From contig RPFO01000082.1 of assembly GCA_009746045.1 (NCBI GenBank), positions 4,027,140 to 4,091,139 on the forward strand: a stretch of DNA of 64,000 bases, read 5' to 3'. Below the pieces are notes generated by a model that ran no database searches, was not told the origin of the DNA, and was given only the letters and a program-made list of their open reading frames with translations. The translations under genes were made by a program, and so were the position numbers. Source of the DNA: Mesostigma viride (taxonomy: Eukaryota > Streptophyta > Mesostigmatophyceae > Mesostigmatales > Mesostigmataceae). Positions 43,966 to 58,300 of this stretch are shown here, one piece after another. Positions within the stretch are counted from its first letter, which is position 1. Every line of letters starts with the position of its first letter.

Positions 43966-46900
43966 ATGGTAGTCACCACCACCGCTGTCACCAGCCTTCT
44001 TTCTGCGCCGAGCGCGCAGACAGCAGTGCATGGGCTGCGCGCGTGCGCACCCAGCCAAAACCTTCCTGACAATTCTCAGTTTACACTACGCACCAGGCGT
44101 TCCGTGATCAAACCTGGCCGCCTTCCACGCATATTTGAGGGTAGCCGGCCGTGCAAGGCGTTGGGCAATTTGCATAGACCGCTGCACTCACGCTTTTCAG
44201 AACGGCGGGAATGGCTGCTATGCCCGCGTGCTACCGGAGAAGCGAGCGCGAGCGTGACATCCGACGAACAAGAGAAAGCGGCGGGGGCGGACGCCCCCGC
44301 GACTGCTGCACCCGCCGAGCAGACAGCCGACGTCAATTCCACCTTCTTGACGGATCTACGCAACCGGAAAGCCGCCGCGACCGCGAAAAAGATCCAAATC
44401 GAGAAGAAAGTGGAGAGCTTGCAGCTCAAGGTGACGCTGGCGAACGCGGCGGCTGAGGAGGCCGAGAGTGCTCTCGCGGAGGCCATGAGCCGTGCCGAGG
44501 AGAACCTCGCGGAACTTCTGGTTGCAGAAACAGACATGGGGGAAGCCGAGAAGGAGCTGGCAGCCGCGCTCAAGGCACTACTCGCGACGCAGGGCAAGTC
44601 CAACCTGGTGACGGAGCAGACGCCAGAGGCCAGTCCTGTCGAGGAGGTACAGGCGACGGCCGCCAGCACGGACGCAGAGGTACTCCCCGCGCAGCTGTCG
44701 AGCAGGCTAGTCCCGGTGTTGCTGCCAGATTCACAGCTGGCGGGAGCAGAGAGTGTGGCGGAGAGTGATGAGGAGGTGAATCGTGGGCAGCACCGTGGGA
44801 AGGCGTCAGCATTGCACTAGCATGAATGAAAACGGAACGGATGGAAGCATGGGTGGATAAGGATATGGCTTGCACGGTGGCGTTCTTGCTTTGCTTCAGC
44901 GTGCTTTTTAATTTAGCGCTGCATTGCCATCGGTGGCTACTGTGATTGGGATGGGGATGAGTATCCCAGAGTTGCCTGAGCGCGCCGCTCCCTGTAGCAA
45001 CATGTAGGGGCACTGAAGCTTTCCACACTGGTGGTGTTTACTACGATGACAAGTTGTCAGGACAGTCGTCCGTGTCATGTCTGAGCCAGTGGGGGTCCTT
45101 CATGTCACGCATTGTGTCAGTGGGGGCTAGGACAGCTAGGTATCGTACTAGTTTGGGCGTTTGGGCGTTGCCATTGACCTTGACAGTAGCGATTCCTTCC
45201 ATCCATTCCCTGTTTCCCCATCCCTATCTATTCCAACTTTCCAACTTTCCCCCTCGTTGAGATTATTACTAGATACATGTCGGACCCCCCCTGCTTTACT
45301 TCTCCGCTCCCCTTTTCATCCGAGCTCATAATCACATGCTAGTTAAATTTCTTGGGCCCACGATTTTCCTTTGTGGTAGGGGGGCTGGGGGGGTGTGGGG
45401 GGGGTGGGGGGCCGGGAAGTCCACAGGCATTGCGGAAAAGAAAACTTGGGATTGTTAACCTCCGGGGCACAGGGAAACTGCGTGCTTGGATGTCATTGCA
45501 AGTCTCCCCAGACAGGGCTGTGTCATGCATCCAGTATGAGTTTTATCCCTATTTTCATGCGCTCAACAGTCTTTAAGGCCGTCGATGTGTTCCTGTCTTG
45601 CATAACCCCAGCAGGCAGAGCCAGAATCCAGCACCGACGGGGCCGCCTCGTCTGCGCAGGCGACCGCCACCGTGGAGGCCCCACCCGCCAACCCCTTGGG
45701 GGACACCCCCAAGGATGCTACTACCGCCGCCAAGCCTGCCGCGGCTGCTACAGTGACCAAGGCGGCCGGGAACCCCTTGGCGACCCCCGTTGCGGCGGAC
45801 AGCACCCAAATGGTGGACGGAGCGCTGCTGGAGGCGCGCGCGTGGGCAGTGGAGCAGGCACGGCTCACGCTGGAGGCGGCACAGGTGCGGATGAAGGAAG
45901 CCAACCGGGTGAAGGAAGGGATCGAGCAGGAGGGCCTGCTGCTGGGCAAGCAGGCGGTCACGCGGAGGGAGGAGGCGGTGGCCGCGGCTGCTGCGTTGGA
46001 CAAGGCGGAGGCAGAGCTGCAGGCGGCGCGCGAGGAGGAGGCATCGCTGGTCACGCAGCTGATGCAGCCTAGGGAGGAGCTGGCCAGGGAGCTGGGCGCG
46101 CCCGACACCAGGTATGATGGCCATGTATGACACAAAGTCTTGCTTGGTCTGTATCCTTTTTTGTGTGTTGCGATGTTAGGTGTGCTGGCCAGGGAGCTGG
46201 GGGCGCCATGCGCTGGGTACTGCATTGTCGCGTGGTGTGATTGCCGTGTGCAGTGTTCATATGGTTTTGTTGTGTTGTGTTGCGTAGTAGCAATGTGGCG
46301 TACCCGTGGCCAAGAAATCCCTTGGAAGGTCAGGACTAATGAATCTGCCTCTGCCCATTCTCCTCCCCCTTATACCAACCCACCCTCAACCCCCTCCCCA
46401 GCCCTGCGCAAGCGGATGCCACAACCAGCGCAACCACCCTCGATGCCTCGGCGGCCAGGGTGGACGGTGCGGCCACCCCCAGCCCACCCAAGGCCAAGGC
46501 AGAGGCAGCTCCCCCCAAGGAGGCCGCCCCCACGCCGGCCCCTGCTCCCGTGTCCATGCTCACCGCCAAGGAAAGCGGGGCGGTCGCCAGTGACGTATCC
46601 AAACAGGCTGAGGTGGTGGCCCCGCTCCTGGCGGCCACGGCGGCCGTTGCGGGTGCGCAGGCGGGCGTGAAGGCCGGTGGTTCGGTGAAGGAGGTGGGTT
46701 TTCGTTAACATCCCAGGGATACAACAACATTGATCGTGCTGCCGGTGTATGTTGGTACCGCAAGATTGGCACAACATGACCTGCCGGTAGATGTTTGTAC
46801 CACTCAATCTTGCCACTCATGAAGCTGTCGTTGAGTTGCATCTCTGTCGAAAAGCTGACCCCCTGGGTCGTTCCGGTCCCTTTTATCTGCCTCTACTTTT

Positions 46901-49302
46901 TTCCCTGTGGCCCTCATCAATGCAATTATCATGTTTATGCAGAAGCTCGCGGATGCGGGCGCCACAGGGTCCCGTGAATCCTCGGGGGCCTCATCCACCA
47001 CCGTGCCGAGCCCCTCGCCGGCTGCCGCCGCAGCCAAGGCATCCGCCACCGCCAGCAAAGCGGCAGCGGCCGTTTCGCCTGCCAACATCTTTGCCAAGTG
47101 GCTCGCCAAGATTCTCCGCGTCGCGGCCGCGGTGGCGGTGGCCGTGGCGGCGATGAGGTACGGTGCAGGTGGTGGCGTGTAGTTGCCCTTTTTTCCTCAC
47201 GGCCTTTGTTTACATGAATATGTCATCATTATTATTTTTAGTTGCCCTTGTTCTCTGATTACCTTCCTTTACATTCTCGTTGAGGGCGCTAGTATCGAGC
47301 AGCCGTTTGCCTCTGTTTAAGGCGTGTCGTCCCCCGTGTGTTCTCCGTTTAAGGCACGAGAGTGCGTGTGCGCACAGATGCCCGTGTCGTGTTTGTCACG
47401 CAGACCAAGGGCCCAGTAGGTCGGTGTCGCATCCCACACCGTATGGGACCAACGGATGTCACCTGCTCCGACATCGTATCTCCTGGGCACGCTCGTGTCT
47501 CCTTGCCCGCCCGCGCCCACCAAGGCTAGGACCAAGGGTGGGGCAGGACGGATATATCTACCCTCTGGATTTCACATGCTCCTCCTTGCTCCCTCCCCCC
47601 CTCCCGCTCCCTCCCTCCCTCCCTCCCTCCCTCCCTCCCTCCCTCCCTCCCTCCCTCCCTCCCTCCCTCCCTCCCTCCCTCCCTCCCTCCCTCCCTCCCT
47701 CCCTCCTCCCTCCCTCCCTCCCTCCCTCCCTCCCTCCCTCCCTCCCTCCCTCCCTCCCTCCCTCCCTCCCTCCCTCCTCCCTCTCCTCCCTCCCTCCCTC
47801 CCTCCCTCCCTCCTCTCCTCCCTCCCTCCTCCCTCCCTCCCTCCCTCCCTCCCCCTCCCTCCCTCCCTCCCTCCCTCCCTCCCTCCCTCCCTCCTCCCTC
47901 CCTCCTCCCTCCTCCTCCCTCCCTCCCTCCCTCCCTCCCTCCCTCCCTCCCTCCCTCCCTCCTCCCTCCCTCCCTCCCTCCCTCCCTCCCTCCCTCCCTC
48001 CCTCCCTCCCTCCCTCCCTCCCTCCTCCCTCCCTCCCCTCCCTCCCTCCCTCCCTCCCTCCCTCCCTCCCTCCCTCCCTCCCTCCCTCCCTCCCTCCCTC
48101 CCTCCTCCCTCCCTCCCTCCCTCCCTCCCTCCCCTCCCTCCCTCCCTCCCTCCCTCCCTCCCTCCCTCCCTCCCTCCCTCCCTCCCTCCCTCCCTCCTCC
48201 TCCCTCCCTCCCTCCTCCCTCCCTCCCTCCCTCCCTCCCTCCCTCCCTCCCTCCCTCCTCCCTCCCTCCCTCCCTCCCTCCCTCCCTCCCTCCCTCCCTC
48301 CCTCCCTCCCCCTCCCTCCCTCCCTCCCTCCCTCCCTCCCTCCCTCCCTCCCTCCCCTCCTCCCTCCCTCCCTCCCTCCCTCCCTCCCTCCCTCGCTCCC
48401 CCCCCCCCCCCCTCTCCCCGTCCTCTCCCTCTCCCTCTCCCTCCCTCCTCCAACCCAACCCAACCCACTACCATCACCAGTGTCGCATGGACAGGGTAGA
48501 GCTAACACCCTGCCTTGTTTGTTTCCTCTCTCCTCTCCTGAACCCTTAACCCCGCCCACCAGTGTGGCGTGGACCAAGGGCGGGCTGAGCAAAGTGGCCC
48601 CTCCCCCCGTGGTGTCGGCGGTGGCCACCATTGAGCGCCAGCTGTCCTCCCCCATCCTGATGAAGCTGCGCAAGGACGCACAGAGCACGGTGCAGCACCT
48701 GCCACACCAGGTGGAGGAGCTGCTGGGAGAGGTGAGCCATGCAGCTTGAGCATCAGGTAGAGTGGTGCAAATGTATATTGTATTCGTTATAGTATTGTCG
48801 GGAGGTGGAGGAGCTGCTGGGATCTGGAGTTGGGTTGTGAAAATGTTATCAGTGATACGAGAGTGATTGCTTTCTTGGTGGGGTTATGGACATGTGTTAT
48901 GGGAAATGGTTTTGCGATTAAGGAAGCAGGTGGTTCCTTTCTTTTCCAGCTTCTTGAAAGCTTTGTTTGTTGTGAGTGGGATGTGGCTCCTTTCCCCCCT
49001 CCCAGACCTCGTTGCCGTGTAGACGACGGCAGGGAGCTCCTGCATGCTGCGAATGTATGCGGGCAAGTGGGTCTTGTGGAATGGTGTGGTGTTGGGGAAT
49101 GCGTCGCGATCTTTCGATGTGCCCCTTCCACAGCAGCAGCCGGGATGTTGCAGGGCTAACAACCAGCTCAACATTGCACTCACGTACGTCACCACTACCA
49201 CCTCCACCACCACCGCCGCCGCCGCCGCCGCCACCACCACCACCACCACCACACCACCACCACCACCACCACCACCACCACCACCACCACCACCACCGCC
49301 GC

Positions 49303-49364
<62 letters not shown>

Positions 49365-52300
49365 ACCACCACCACCACCACCGCCGCCGCCACCACCACC
49401 ACCACCACCACCACCTCTCCCCTCCCCAATACGTATCTGTGGCCCCTCTGCAGTCGGGCGGTGGGCACGGCGGCCACTCGATGAACGACCTCTACGACGT
49501 GCTGTGGCTTCTGCTGGCGTCCGTGGTGGCGGTGCCCCTATTCCAGAAGCTGCCAGGAGGTAGGGAGGGGCGCGCCCCATCATCCCAATCTGCGATAGGG
49601 ACGAATATCACATCGGCACCTGGTAGTAGGGACAGGTACAAAAGCCAACAGGTACTTGTGATAGGGACGGATGGGATAGGTACCTTGCAACTTGGACAAG
49701 TGCCATAGGGAGGTTGGCCTTCAATGGGCAGTCCGGGATAGGGCTAGCCCTAGAGCGCTAGCGCCCTTATTGGGCAAGTTGTCCATGGTGATTAGCAGGT
49801 AGCCCGGGTGAATCTGGCTGTTGGGAGCCATGCAAGTGTCTTGCCCGCATGGCTAGGGGACCGTTTTACTCTGATGCGGCATCAGCCACAGGGCGCGTAA
49901 GGAACGTTTTCCCTGTTTGAAACTGTCCCCCCCCCCGTTGTGTGTGGCTCAGCGCGCCCAATCATCTCCTGGCAGTTACTGCCACGGCAGACCACGGCCA
50001 CGCGTCCATCCCCATGGACGCTGTGAACGTAGAGCGACCATTTTACTGGGCCCTCTCTTGGCATTGCGCCCCCCAGGGAAATCCCTCTACCGCATCCCAC
50101 AGGCTCAGCTCCCTCGCTCTGCAATGGTGCCCATCGGATACCCCCCCCCCCCCCCCCCCCCGCCATACCTCTCCCATCAGCCTCCCTGGGACCACCTCAC
50201 CACCGTGCGCCGCGCCCCCTCCTGTACCCGCTTTCTTGTATATGTATATACTACTATATTTTTCGTTTTTCGTTTTTTCGGGCCATAACCCCCCGAAGCA
50301 GGCACATGCTCAATCAGGTGATGAATTGACGTATTCATTGTCCTCTAGTTGTCTCATTGATCTCCCGGTTTCATAGGTATAGATCATGTCCTTATTGATC
50401 CTTAATAGATATAGATCACCTCCTCCGCTCACCATCTTTCCACCGCTCACCTCCATCCTTGGGCCTGGCCTGCTCCGCCCCCCTCCCCCCCGACCCACCT
50501 ACGCACTGCCAACCTCCCAGGGAGCCCCGTGCTGGGCTACCTGGCGGCGGGCGCGCTGATCGGGCCCCACGCGCTCTCCATCATCCACAACGTGGAGGGA
50601 ACGCGCGAGCTGGCCGAGTTCGGCGTCGTCTTCCTGCTCTTCAACATCGGCCTCGAGGTGGGGGGCCTAATTTGAACATGTGTGTTCTGTTGGTCTAGTT
50701 ATATCCTACTGTGTTTGGCGTCGTCTTCCCGCTCTTCAACACCGCCCTCGAGGTGGGGGTTGTATGATGGATAGATGTGTGTTAGCTGGAACAGTCTGAA
50801 TTTTCATGTACTGTCACGGCAGAAGACAGGGACTGGACCGATCTGGTTGGCACGTGCGTGTGCGCTCCTTAATCTTGGGCTTGAAGTGGGGAGTAAGGGT
50901 GGTAGTGAGATAGGCTTACGAGGGTAGATAGGCTTATGAGGCTAGATGGGCTAATGAAGCTAATGAGGCTAGACATGCTTATGAGGCTTTGAGGCTAGAT
51001 AGGCTAAAGAGGCTAGATAGGCTTAAAAGGCTACCGACACAATGTGGATAGCCACGACGCGTCTCAGCAGCCGTTAGTTATGAGTGTCGCCTTAGACCTG
51101 CCTTCCCCCGTTCCCCCCACCCCCACGCCCGCCAAACCCCCCACCTCCACTATACCCTACCCCCCCCCGCCCCCCCCCGTTCCCCTTTTTTGCACACACG
51201 CACCCTCCTAGTGTGGCATGTCGCCATCCCCCTGTGTTCCCCCTTCCCACGCCGCCCCCGCTTCCCCCAAATCCCTTCCACCCCCCAACCCCCCCTGGCT
51301 TCCGCATCTTGTCTCATCACTGACTTAACTATCTTCCTTGCCACCCCCCCCCCCTTCCCCCGCCTCCCCCCCCCCCTCTTGCTCTCCTGCAGCTCTCCCT
51401 CGAGCGCCTCCAGTCGATGCAGAAGTACGTGTTCGGCCTCGGCTCCCTCCAAGTGCTCGCGTCCACCGCGGCCATCGCGCTCGCCACCTCGCTCACCAAC
51501 GCGTGCCCGATGCCGGGCGCTATCATCGTGGGAGGTGCCATGGCGCTCTCCTCGACCGCCGTAGGCCTCCAGGTGCTGGCCGAGCGCAAGGAGTCGCAGT
51601 CCCGCCATGGCCGCGCCGCCTTCTCGGTGCTGCTGTTTCAGGACCTCGCCGTCGTCGTCCTGCTCATGCTCATCCCGCTGCTGGCGCCCTCGGGCGCGGC
51701 CTCGCCCAGCTTTGCGTCCATCAGCAAGGCGCTCGGCGCGGCCGCTGTCAAGGCCGTGCTGGGCATCGGGGTGATCATCTACGGGGGGCGCACGGTGCGT
51801 GAATACTATGGCTATGGCTATGCATGACTATGACTATGCGTGAATACGGCTATGGCTGGGAACTAGGTTCAGCTTTTGACGTATGTGTTCGTCGATCATC
51901 TACGGTGGGCACATGAGTTAGATTACTAACGCCCAACGCCCATCAGACTAGTTGCTGGCTACGTAACTTGCGTCCACGTTGCTGCGTCGCGCCACAACCG
52001 GCGCTCGGCACTGTTATTCAGTCTCCGTCAGAATAACTCCGGTCACATTTTATGTTCCCCCGGTATGTCTCCGGCCACAAGTCAGCCTCGAGGTATCTCA
52101 GCTAACTACATGGTGCGTCAATTCTGCTATAATCGAGGACTAGACTCAGGTTTTGATGTAGTAGTATATCAAGGAGACAACCAGTAGTATATGTACATGC
52201 ATGAATTAGTATATACATGCATGTGGCTGGGTTGGTATGTGAATACCTCGCTGCGAATCTTGCGGCCCGCGTGCTTGCCTGCTTCCACAACCATTTGTAT

Positions 52301-55300
52301 TGCGACTCCCTCTAGTGTTTTAGGCCTGCCAATTGTGTCGTTATGGCATCTGCAACTGCAACGCCAAAACGTAATGGGTTGAACTTGTCTCGTCTTCTCC
52401 CCCCGCACGCACCAGATTTCAGGCCTGGACTGGAGGTCTCATTTAAACACATGCACCTGCCCATTCTGTGGCTTCTTCCTCTCCCCCCCCCCCCCCCCAC
52501 CCCACACCCCCGCCACCACATACACCCCCGACACGGGACCACAACTCTCATGGCCCGCAGATCCTGCGACCTCTCTACCGGCAGATTGCGGAGAACCGCA
52601 ACGCCGAGATTTTTGCGGCCACCACGCTGTTGGTGTGCCTCGGGACCAGCCTGCTGACCGCGCAGGTGAGGGGGTCATACGCACAACAATGGCATTATCG
52701 TTCAGAGAGACATTAAATGAAATCAAATAGGAGCAGAGAGACATGGCCTGTGTAAACTTGTGGTTGTTAGCTTTCAATGACGGTTGTGCTCTTTTTAAGT
52801 TGAATCATGATGGTCCCACCAAGATCCTCGTAACACCCCCACCGGTCTCGACCTCCAACTTTTTCCCATCTCCCCCTTTCCCCACCCCCATCGGTTCCCA
52901 CCATCCCCTTCCCCATCGCGTGGTTCCTGCGGACGGGACATCAACGCATCACCATCGAATCATCAAATCGCCTCGTCACCTCATCACCACATCGCCCCCT
53001 TTTCCCTTGGCTCCTCGTCCCCTAACTGTTTCCTCGTCCCCTAACTGTTTCCTCGTCCCCTAACTGTTTCCTCGTCCCCCAACCCGCAGGGGGGCCTGTC
53101 GGCTTCCCACCCGAGCCCTCTGACACCCCCTGTCCCATGCCGTGGTTCCCATCCACCCGTTCCCTCCCCCAACCCGCAGGCGGGCCTGTCCATGGCGCTG
53201 GGCGCGTTCCTCGCCGGTCTGCTGCTGGCCGAGACCGAGTTTGCTCTCCAGGTGGAGAGCGACATCGCACCCTACCGCGGCCTGCTGCTGGGCCTCTTCT
53301 TCATGACGGTGCGTGGGTGGGAAGGGTTGGGTGAAAGTGAGTCATGTGCTTCCGCGTCCTGCTGTTCATGGCCTACCGCGGCCTGCTGCTGGGCCTCTTC
53401 TTCATGACGGTGTGTGGGTGGGAAGCCATTGATTTCTATTTCTGGTCACGCCCTTGTGTTCTTTTTCCGGCCTACCCCCACAGGTCGGCATGTCCATTGA
53501 CGCCTCCATCCTGGTCCAGCAGTGGCCTCTAATTCTGTCGTCCCTAACCGCCCTCCTCGTGGGCAAGACGCTCCTGGTGACGGCAATGGGCGTCGCCATT
53601 GGACTGTCGCCGATCGCGGCCGCGCGCACAGGGCTCATCCTGTCATCGGGGGGGGAGTTTGCTTTCGTGGCGTTTGGAGAGAGCGTGTCCAAGGTGAGCG
53701 GGTGCTGGCATTAGGGTATATGCGTATAAGGGGCATTGATCAGTACTAAGGGCATATATCAGTCTAAATGCATCGGTATTTCATGGGTTTTGAGACCATA
53801 GTGGAGCGTGTTCCAGGTGAGTGGGCCTTTGGGCATTTGGCAGTTAGCTCGTTTCTTCTTGGCTGGTGTCTTGGGGCTGCATGCTTCCTCAGGATGCCTG
53901 TGATCAGACGTATCAGGTTTAGGGTCTGATCAGTCGGTCGGACGTATCAGGGATGCAAGCGACACAAAGGGGGCTCGCGTTCCTGATGTTTAGGGCGACC
54001 TGGTACTCGCCTGTGCATCAGGATGTTGCGCTGCCCCTCGTCGTGGATGTGCTCTTCCTGGGTGTGTGCTCTTCTGTTCTCTAATCTACGCACCCGTAAC
54101 TAGTGCATGCCCTGATGTCGCCCTCTAACAACCTATATATCGGCACCTGCCACCCTTATCCTCGCATCCATCACCCTTGCAGGGCCTCATGTCGCCCACC
54201 TTCTCCAGCCAGATGTTCCTCGTCGTCGCGCTGTCCATGGCGGTCACGCCCTACCTGGGCGCGCTGGGCCAGTGGATCGAGAACAAGTTTGCGAAGAAGG
54301 AGGACATGCGCTCGCTGCAGCCGGTCGACGCCGAGGTGGGTGGTCACTGTCTCCCCGTGTGGTCACTACAGTAGCGGTGGCAATCCGTCCATGGGTGGCC
54401 TGATGATGGTGTTCGCCGCAGCCGGGGTATTTCTTCTTCCACGTTTCGTGTGTGTGGCTGGGTGGCCAGCCTGCTCACCGTTGCTGTGCTTGCTTTCCGT
54501 CACTGACCTTTCCGTCGCTATGCTCGTGTGCCCCCCCCCCCCTACCCCCCTACCTACCCCCGTGCCCCATCCCCCCCCCCCCTGCAGGTGGATGACCTGC
54601 GCAACCACATCATCATCGCAGGCTACGGGCGCGTGGGGCAGGTGGGTCCCAGGCCATGTGGGGCACAGGTGAGGTGGTGGTCGTGTGGGGCAGGTGAGGC
54701 GGTGCAACCCTCATGTGGGAGAGTGAAAGCGGCTCACGGCGCACCCTGTTTGAGCCGTGCATGGCACGTCCAGTTCATCTCATGGTAATGATGACATGGA
54801 AATGACAATGTGCTGCATCAAACCATGTTGTCATACCACAACCCCCGCATCACACCATGGGAGCATCCGGCGCTCCCAGCGCGCCCTCCCCCTTCCTATC
54901 AGTGCGCCCTCCCCTTCCTATCAGCGCGCCCTCCCCTTCCTATCAGCGCGCCCTCCCCTTCCTATCAGCGCGCCCTCCCCTTCCTATCAGCGCGCCCTCC
55001 CCTTCCTATCAGTGCGCCCTCCCCTTCCTATCAGTGCGCCCTCCCCTTCCTATCAGTGCGCCCTCCCCTTCCTATCAGTGCGCCCTCCCCTTCCTATCAG
55101 CGCGCCCTCCCCTTCCTATCAGCGCGCCCTCCCCTTCCTATCAGCGCGCCCTCCCCTTCCTATCAGTGCGCCCTCCCCTTCCTATCAGTGCACCCTCCCC
55201 TTCCTATCAGCGCGCCCTCCCCTTCCTATCAGCGCGCCCTCCCCTTCCTATCAGCGCGCCCTCCCCTTCCTATCAGTGCGCCCTCCCCTTCCTATCAGCG

Positions 55301-58300
55301 CGCCCTCCCCTTCCTATCAGTGCGCCCTCCCCTTCCTATCAGTGCGCCCTCCCCTTCCTATCAGCGCGCCCTCCCCTTCCTATCAACACGCCCTCCCCTT
55401 CTATCAACGCGCCCTCCCCTTCCTGTCAGTGCACCTTCCCCTTCTGATCCCAAACCACCACCCACACGACATGACGTTCATGACACGCACCAACCATGGC
55501 TCCACTCAATCTAGTATTTCTTAACACACGTCCCTTTTTCACAAATACGCTCATCTGTCCCCAACCGTTGTCTCCAACCCCTCTTTATAGCGTACCTTGC
55601 CGCCGTACGTTACGCCCCATCCTGACCCATTCATTATCCCCCCCCCCCCCCGGCCCGCCCCACCACCCACCCACACGCAACAACAGCACAAAAAAATTCC
55701 TCCCCCTGGCCCCATCTCCAGATGATTCTGGAGCTGCTTCCACTTTTTTCCCCCCACAATCCCACTCCACGTCACCATGACCCCACCATGACCCCACCAT
55801 GCGCGCGCATACACACACACACACACACCAGATGATCGCGGAGATGCTCTAACCCCACCCTCCCTATCTCATGGCCCATCCTAACCCCTTCATATGCTAC
55901 CCACCCACCCACCCTATACCCCCACCCCCACCCCCACCCAGATGATCGCGGAGCTGCTCAACGAACGGATGATCCAATTTGTGGCGCTCGACGTGCGCTC
56001 CGACCGCGTCTCCGCCGGCCGCGCGCAGGGCAACGCTGTCTACTTCGGCGATGCGGGCAGCCCTGCGGTGCGTACTTTTGACCCATTTGGGGGGGGAGTA
56101 AGGTGATAACACCCGTTGGGGGGGGGGGGGGCGGGGTAAGGCGAGAAAACCCGTTGGGGAGTGCCGTGTTTGTTAGTGATGTGAGCCCCATGTTGCATGC
56201 CCCGGCTGGTCACTGTACAGTCGCTGTAGACTGGCATGCTGCTTAGTGACGTGCGCCCTGGGGCTGTATGCTCTGGGTGGTCACTGTAACGAATGAAGAT
56301 GTGTCATAGAAAGAGTGTCATGTTGGTTAATATATAGAATGCTCAGCCCTTGGGTGCATTTCCTTGTCGTGGGTCGACCACGAAGGATTGAAATTGTGGG
56401 GTTCATGGGCTTTTGCTTCTTCTCGTTGTGTATAGGGGTTTAAGGTTCTTTTATTGGTACCCATGTGATGCACTCATGTGCCTTAAACTAGTTCATTAAT
56501 GGCTTCTTCGAAGATAGCTGCAGGTAGTGTGTATGCGCTGCTATTCCCGCTAGTCCCCTAGATAGCTGCAGGTAGTGTGTATGCGCTGCTATTCCCGCTA
56601 GTCCCCTAGATAGCTGCAGGTAGTGTGTATGTGCTGCTATTCCCGCTAGTCCCCTTAAATGACTTTTGCTATCCTCCTTTTGTCTCCCTGTCCCGCGTGA
56701 CCCCTCTATCCTCCTTCCTCCCATCATTCGTCGGTTAACCTTCATCTCAGTATTCCTCGGCTTACCCTACTCCGCTTCCTTTTTGGCCTCGCCCCCAATC
56801 TCCCTAGTCCTTGATTCGTAATTCCTTTGATAATTTTCCTCCTTATCCTCCATCTCCTGCTCTCTTTCCCGCTAGGCGCTTCACCCCGTCGGCAAGACCC
56901 CCTTCCCCTTGTCCCTCTCTATCCGCTTATCCGTTCGTTTCCTCGCCCCCTCGCTTTATACACCCCCGAGGTGCTCCACTCCATCGGCGCATCCCCCTTC
57001 CTCATTCCACTCATAATTCTCTTCCTTATTCCCTCCCTTTCCCCCCAGGTTCTCCACTCCATCGGCGCGTCGCGCGCGGCCGCGGTGGTGATCACCCTGG
57101 ACACGCCTGGCGCCAACTACCGCGCGGTGTACGCGCTGGCCAAGCACTACCCCGGCACCAAGATCTACGTGCGTGCGCACGACGTGGACCACGGCATCAT
57201 CCTCGAGAAGGCCGGCGCGACCGCGGTGGGTGGAAGGGGGGGGGAGAAGGGGAGGGGAAGGCGGGCGCCACCTGAGTGGGAGGGTGGGGGGCCGGAATGG
57301 AGGGGCATTCGGGAAAATGGGAGGGACGGCGGAAACAGCTGCAGTGGGTGAAAGGGTTTGTTTGGGGGGGGGGGCGGGGCGGGGGGCGGGGGGTGGGGGA
57401 GGGGGGGGGCGGGGGAGGGGGGAGCGGGCGCCTGAGCACCTTGTTGCATAAGAAAGGGCGGGGAAAAGGGGCCTTTATGGTTGGGGGTGGCAGTAAATGG
57501 CCTTTTATGGATGGTTAAGTGGTTATTTACCTATGCACGCAATCATGGTAAATCTTGCTGCTTTGACATGCATGTTTGTGTAACCACCCCTGTTTCTTTC
57601 GTGACTTCTCAGTGGAAAGGAATGGGGAATGGGTGGTGAGAGAGGGGTGAGTGGGGTGGCATCGTGGCCACGCTGCCGTGAGTATCCCTGTGGGACCAGT
57701 GCACGTGCGGCTGTTTGGTGCCAGCTGCTAGCCCCGATGTTGCCCTGGTCTTTGTCGGCAATTGTTGAGTTGGCCTTGTGTGGTGGGTGCCAGTTCATTC
57801 CCGTTGGGATAACAAGATTGCTCCTGCTTATGATACGGGTTATTCACAGGCTTGGCTTGGATCATTTTTTGTCGCCTGTTTGCGCGCCTGCAGGTGGTGC
57901 CGGAGACCCTGGAGCCCAGCCTGCAACTCGCGTCGGCGCTCCTCAAGGAGGTGGGCTGATGGCACATACCTTGTTGCTTGTTGTTTGTTGCTTGTCTGCA
58001 TATCTGTCTGGTGTTTGAAGACAACGGTGGTGCCCTTTGTTCTTACTTGGCTGATGCCTGTTGTGACTATGATGCATCGTTTTTTGTAGCGTTTGGCTGC
58101 TTAACACTGTGTTTGATGGATGGACGCACCTCTATATAAAAAATGTATTAAATGGCTCAGGGGTGTATCATCAGGCTGGTATGCAAGTGCCTGTTTCGCG
58201 GTTGCTGGGTACATAGATCCAGGTTGTGCTTTGCACCGCCCACTGGATATTGGGTTTGTACCAGGGTTGGGCGTAAAGGGTTTACGTTACGTCATTTACG

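Noticed and set aside
44647-44820. Continuation of KEA exon 1 to the TAG at 44818
   Set aside because: The open frame continues, but joining at GAGGAG|GTACAG to 45615 restores a single long reading frame through 17 further exons. The exact donor remains the weakest junction.
47280-48749. Very long Pro/Ser/Leu frames (up to 489 codons) and matching Gly/Arg/Glu frames on the other strand
   Set aside because: They are translations of the (TCCC)n tract. Only the last 169 bp (48563-48731) are real coding sequence, as KEA exon 5.
48884-49583. Poly-Gly, poly-His and poly-Pro frames
   Set aside because: Compositional products of the (ACC/GCC)n tract within a KEA intron.
54876-55446. Regularly spaced repeats that might suggest a CRISPR array
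   Set aside because: Units are contiguous with no unique spacers and the context is a eukaryotic intron.
54757-55524. Three overlapping repeat-protein frames ([13 protein letters not shown] type)
   Set aside because: A 22-bp unit reads through all three frames. The array lies inside a KEA intron, so this is a minisatellite and not a protein.
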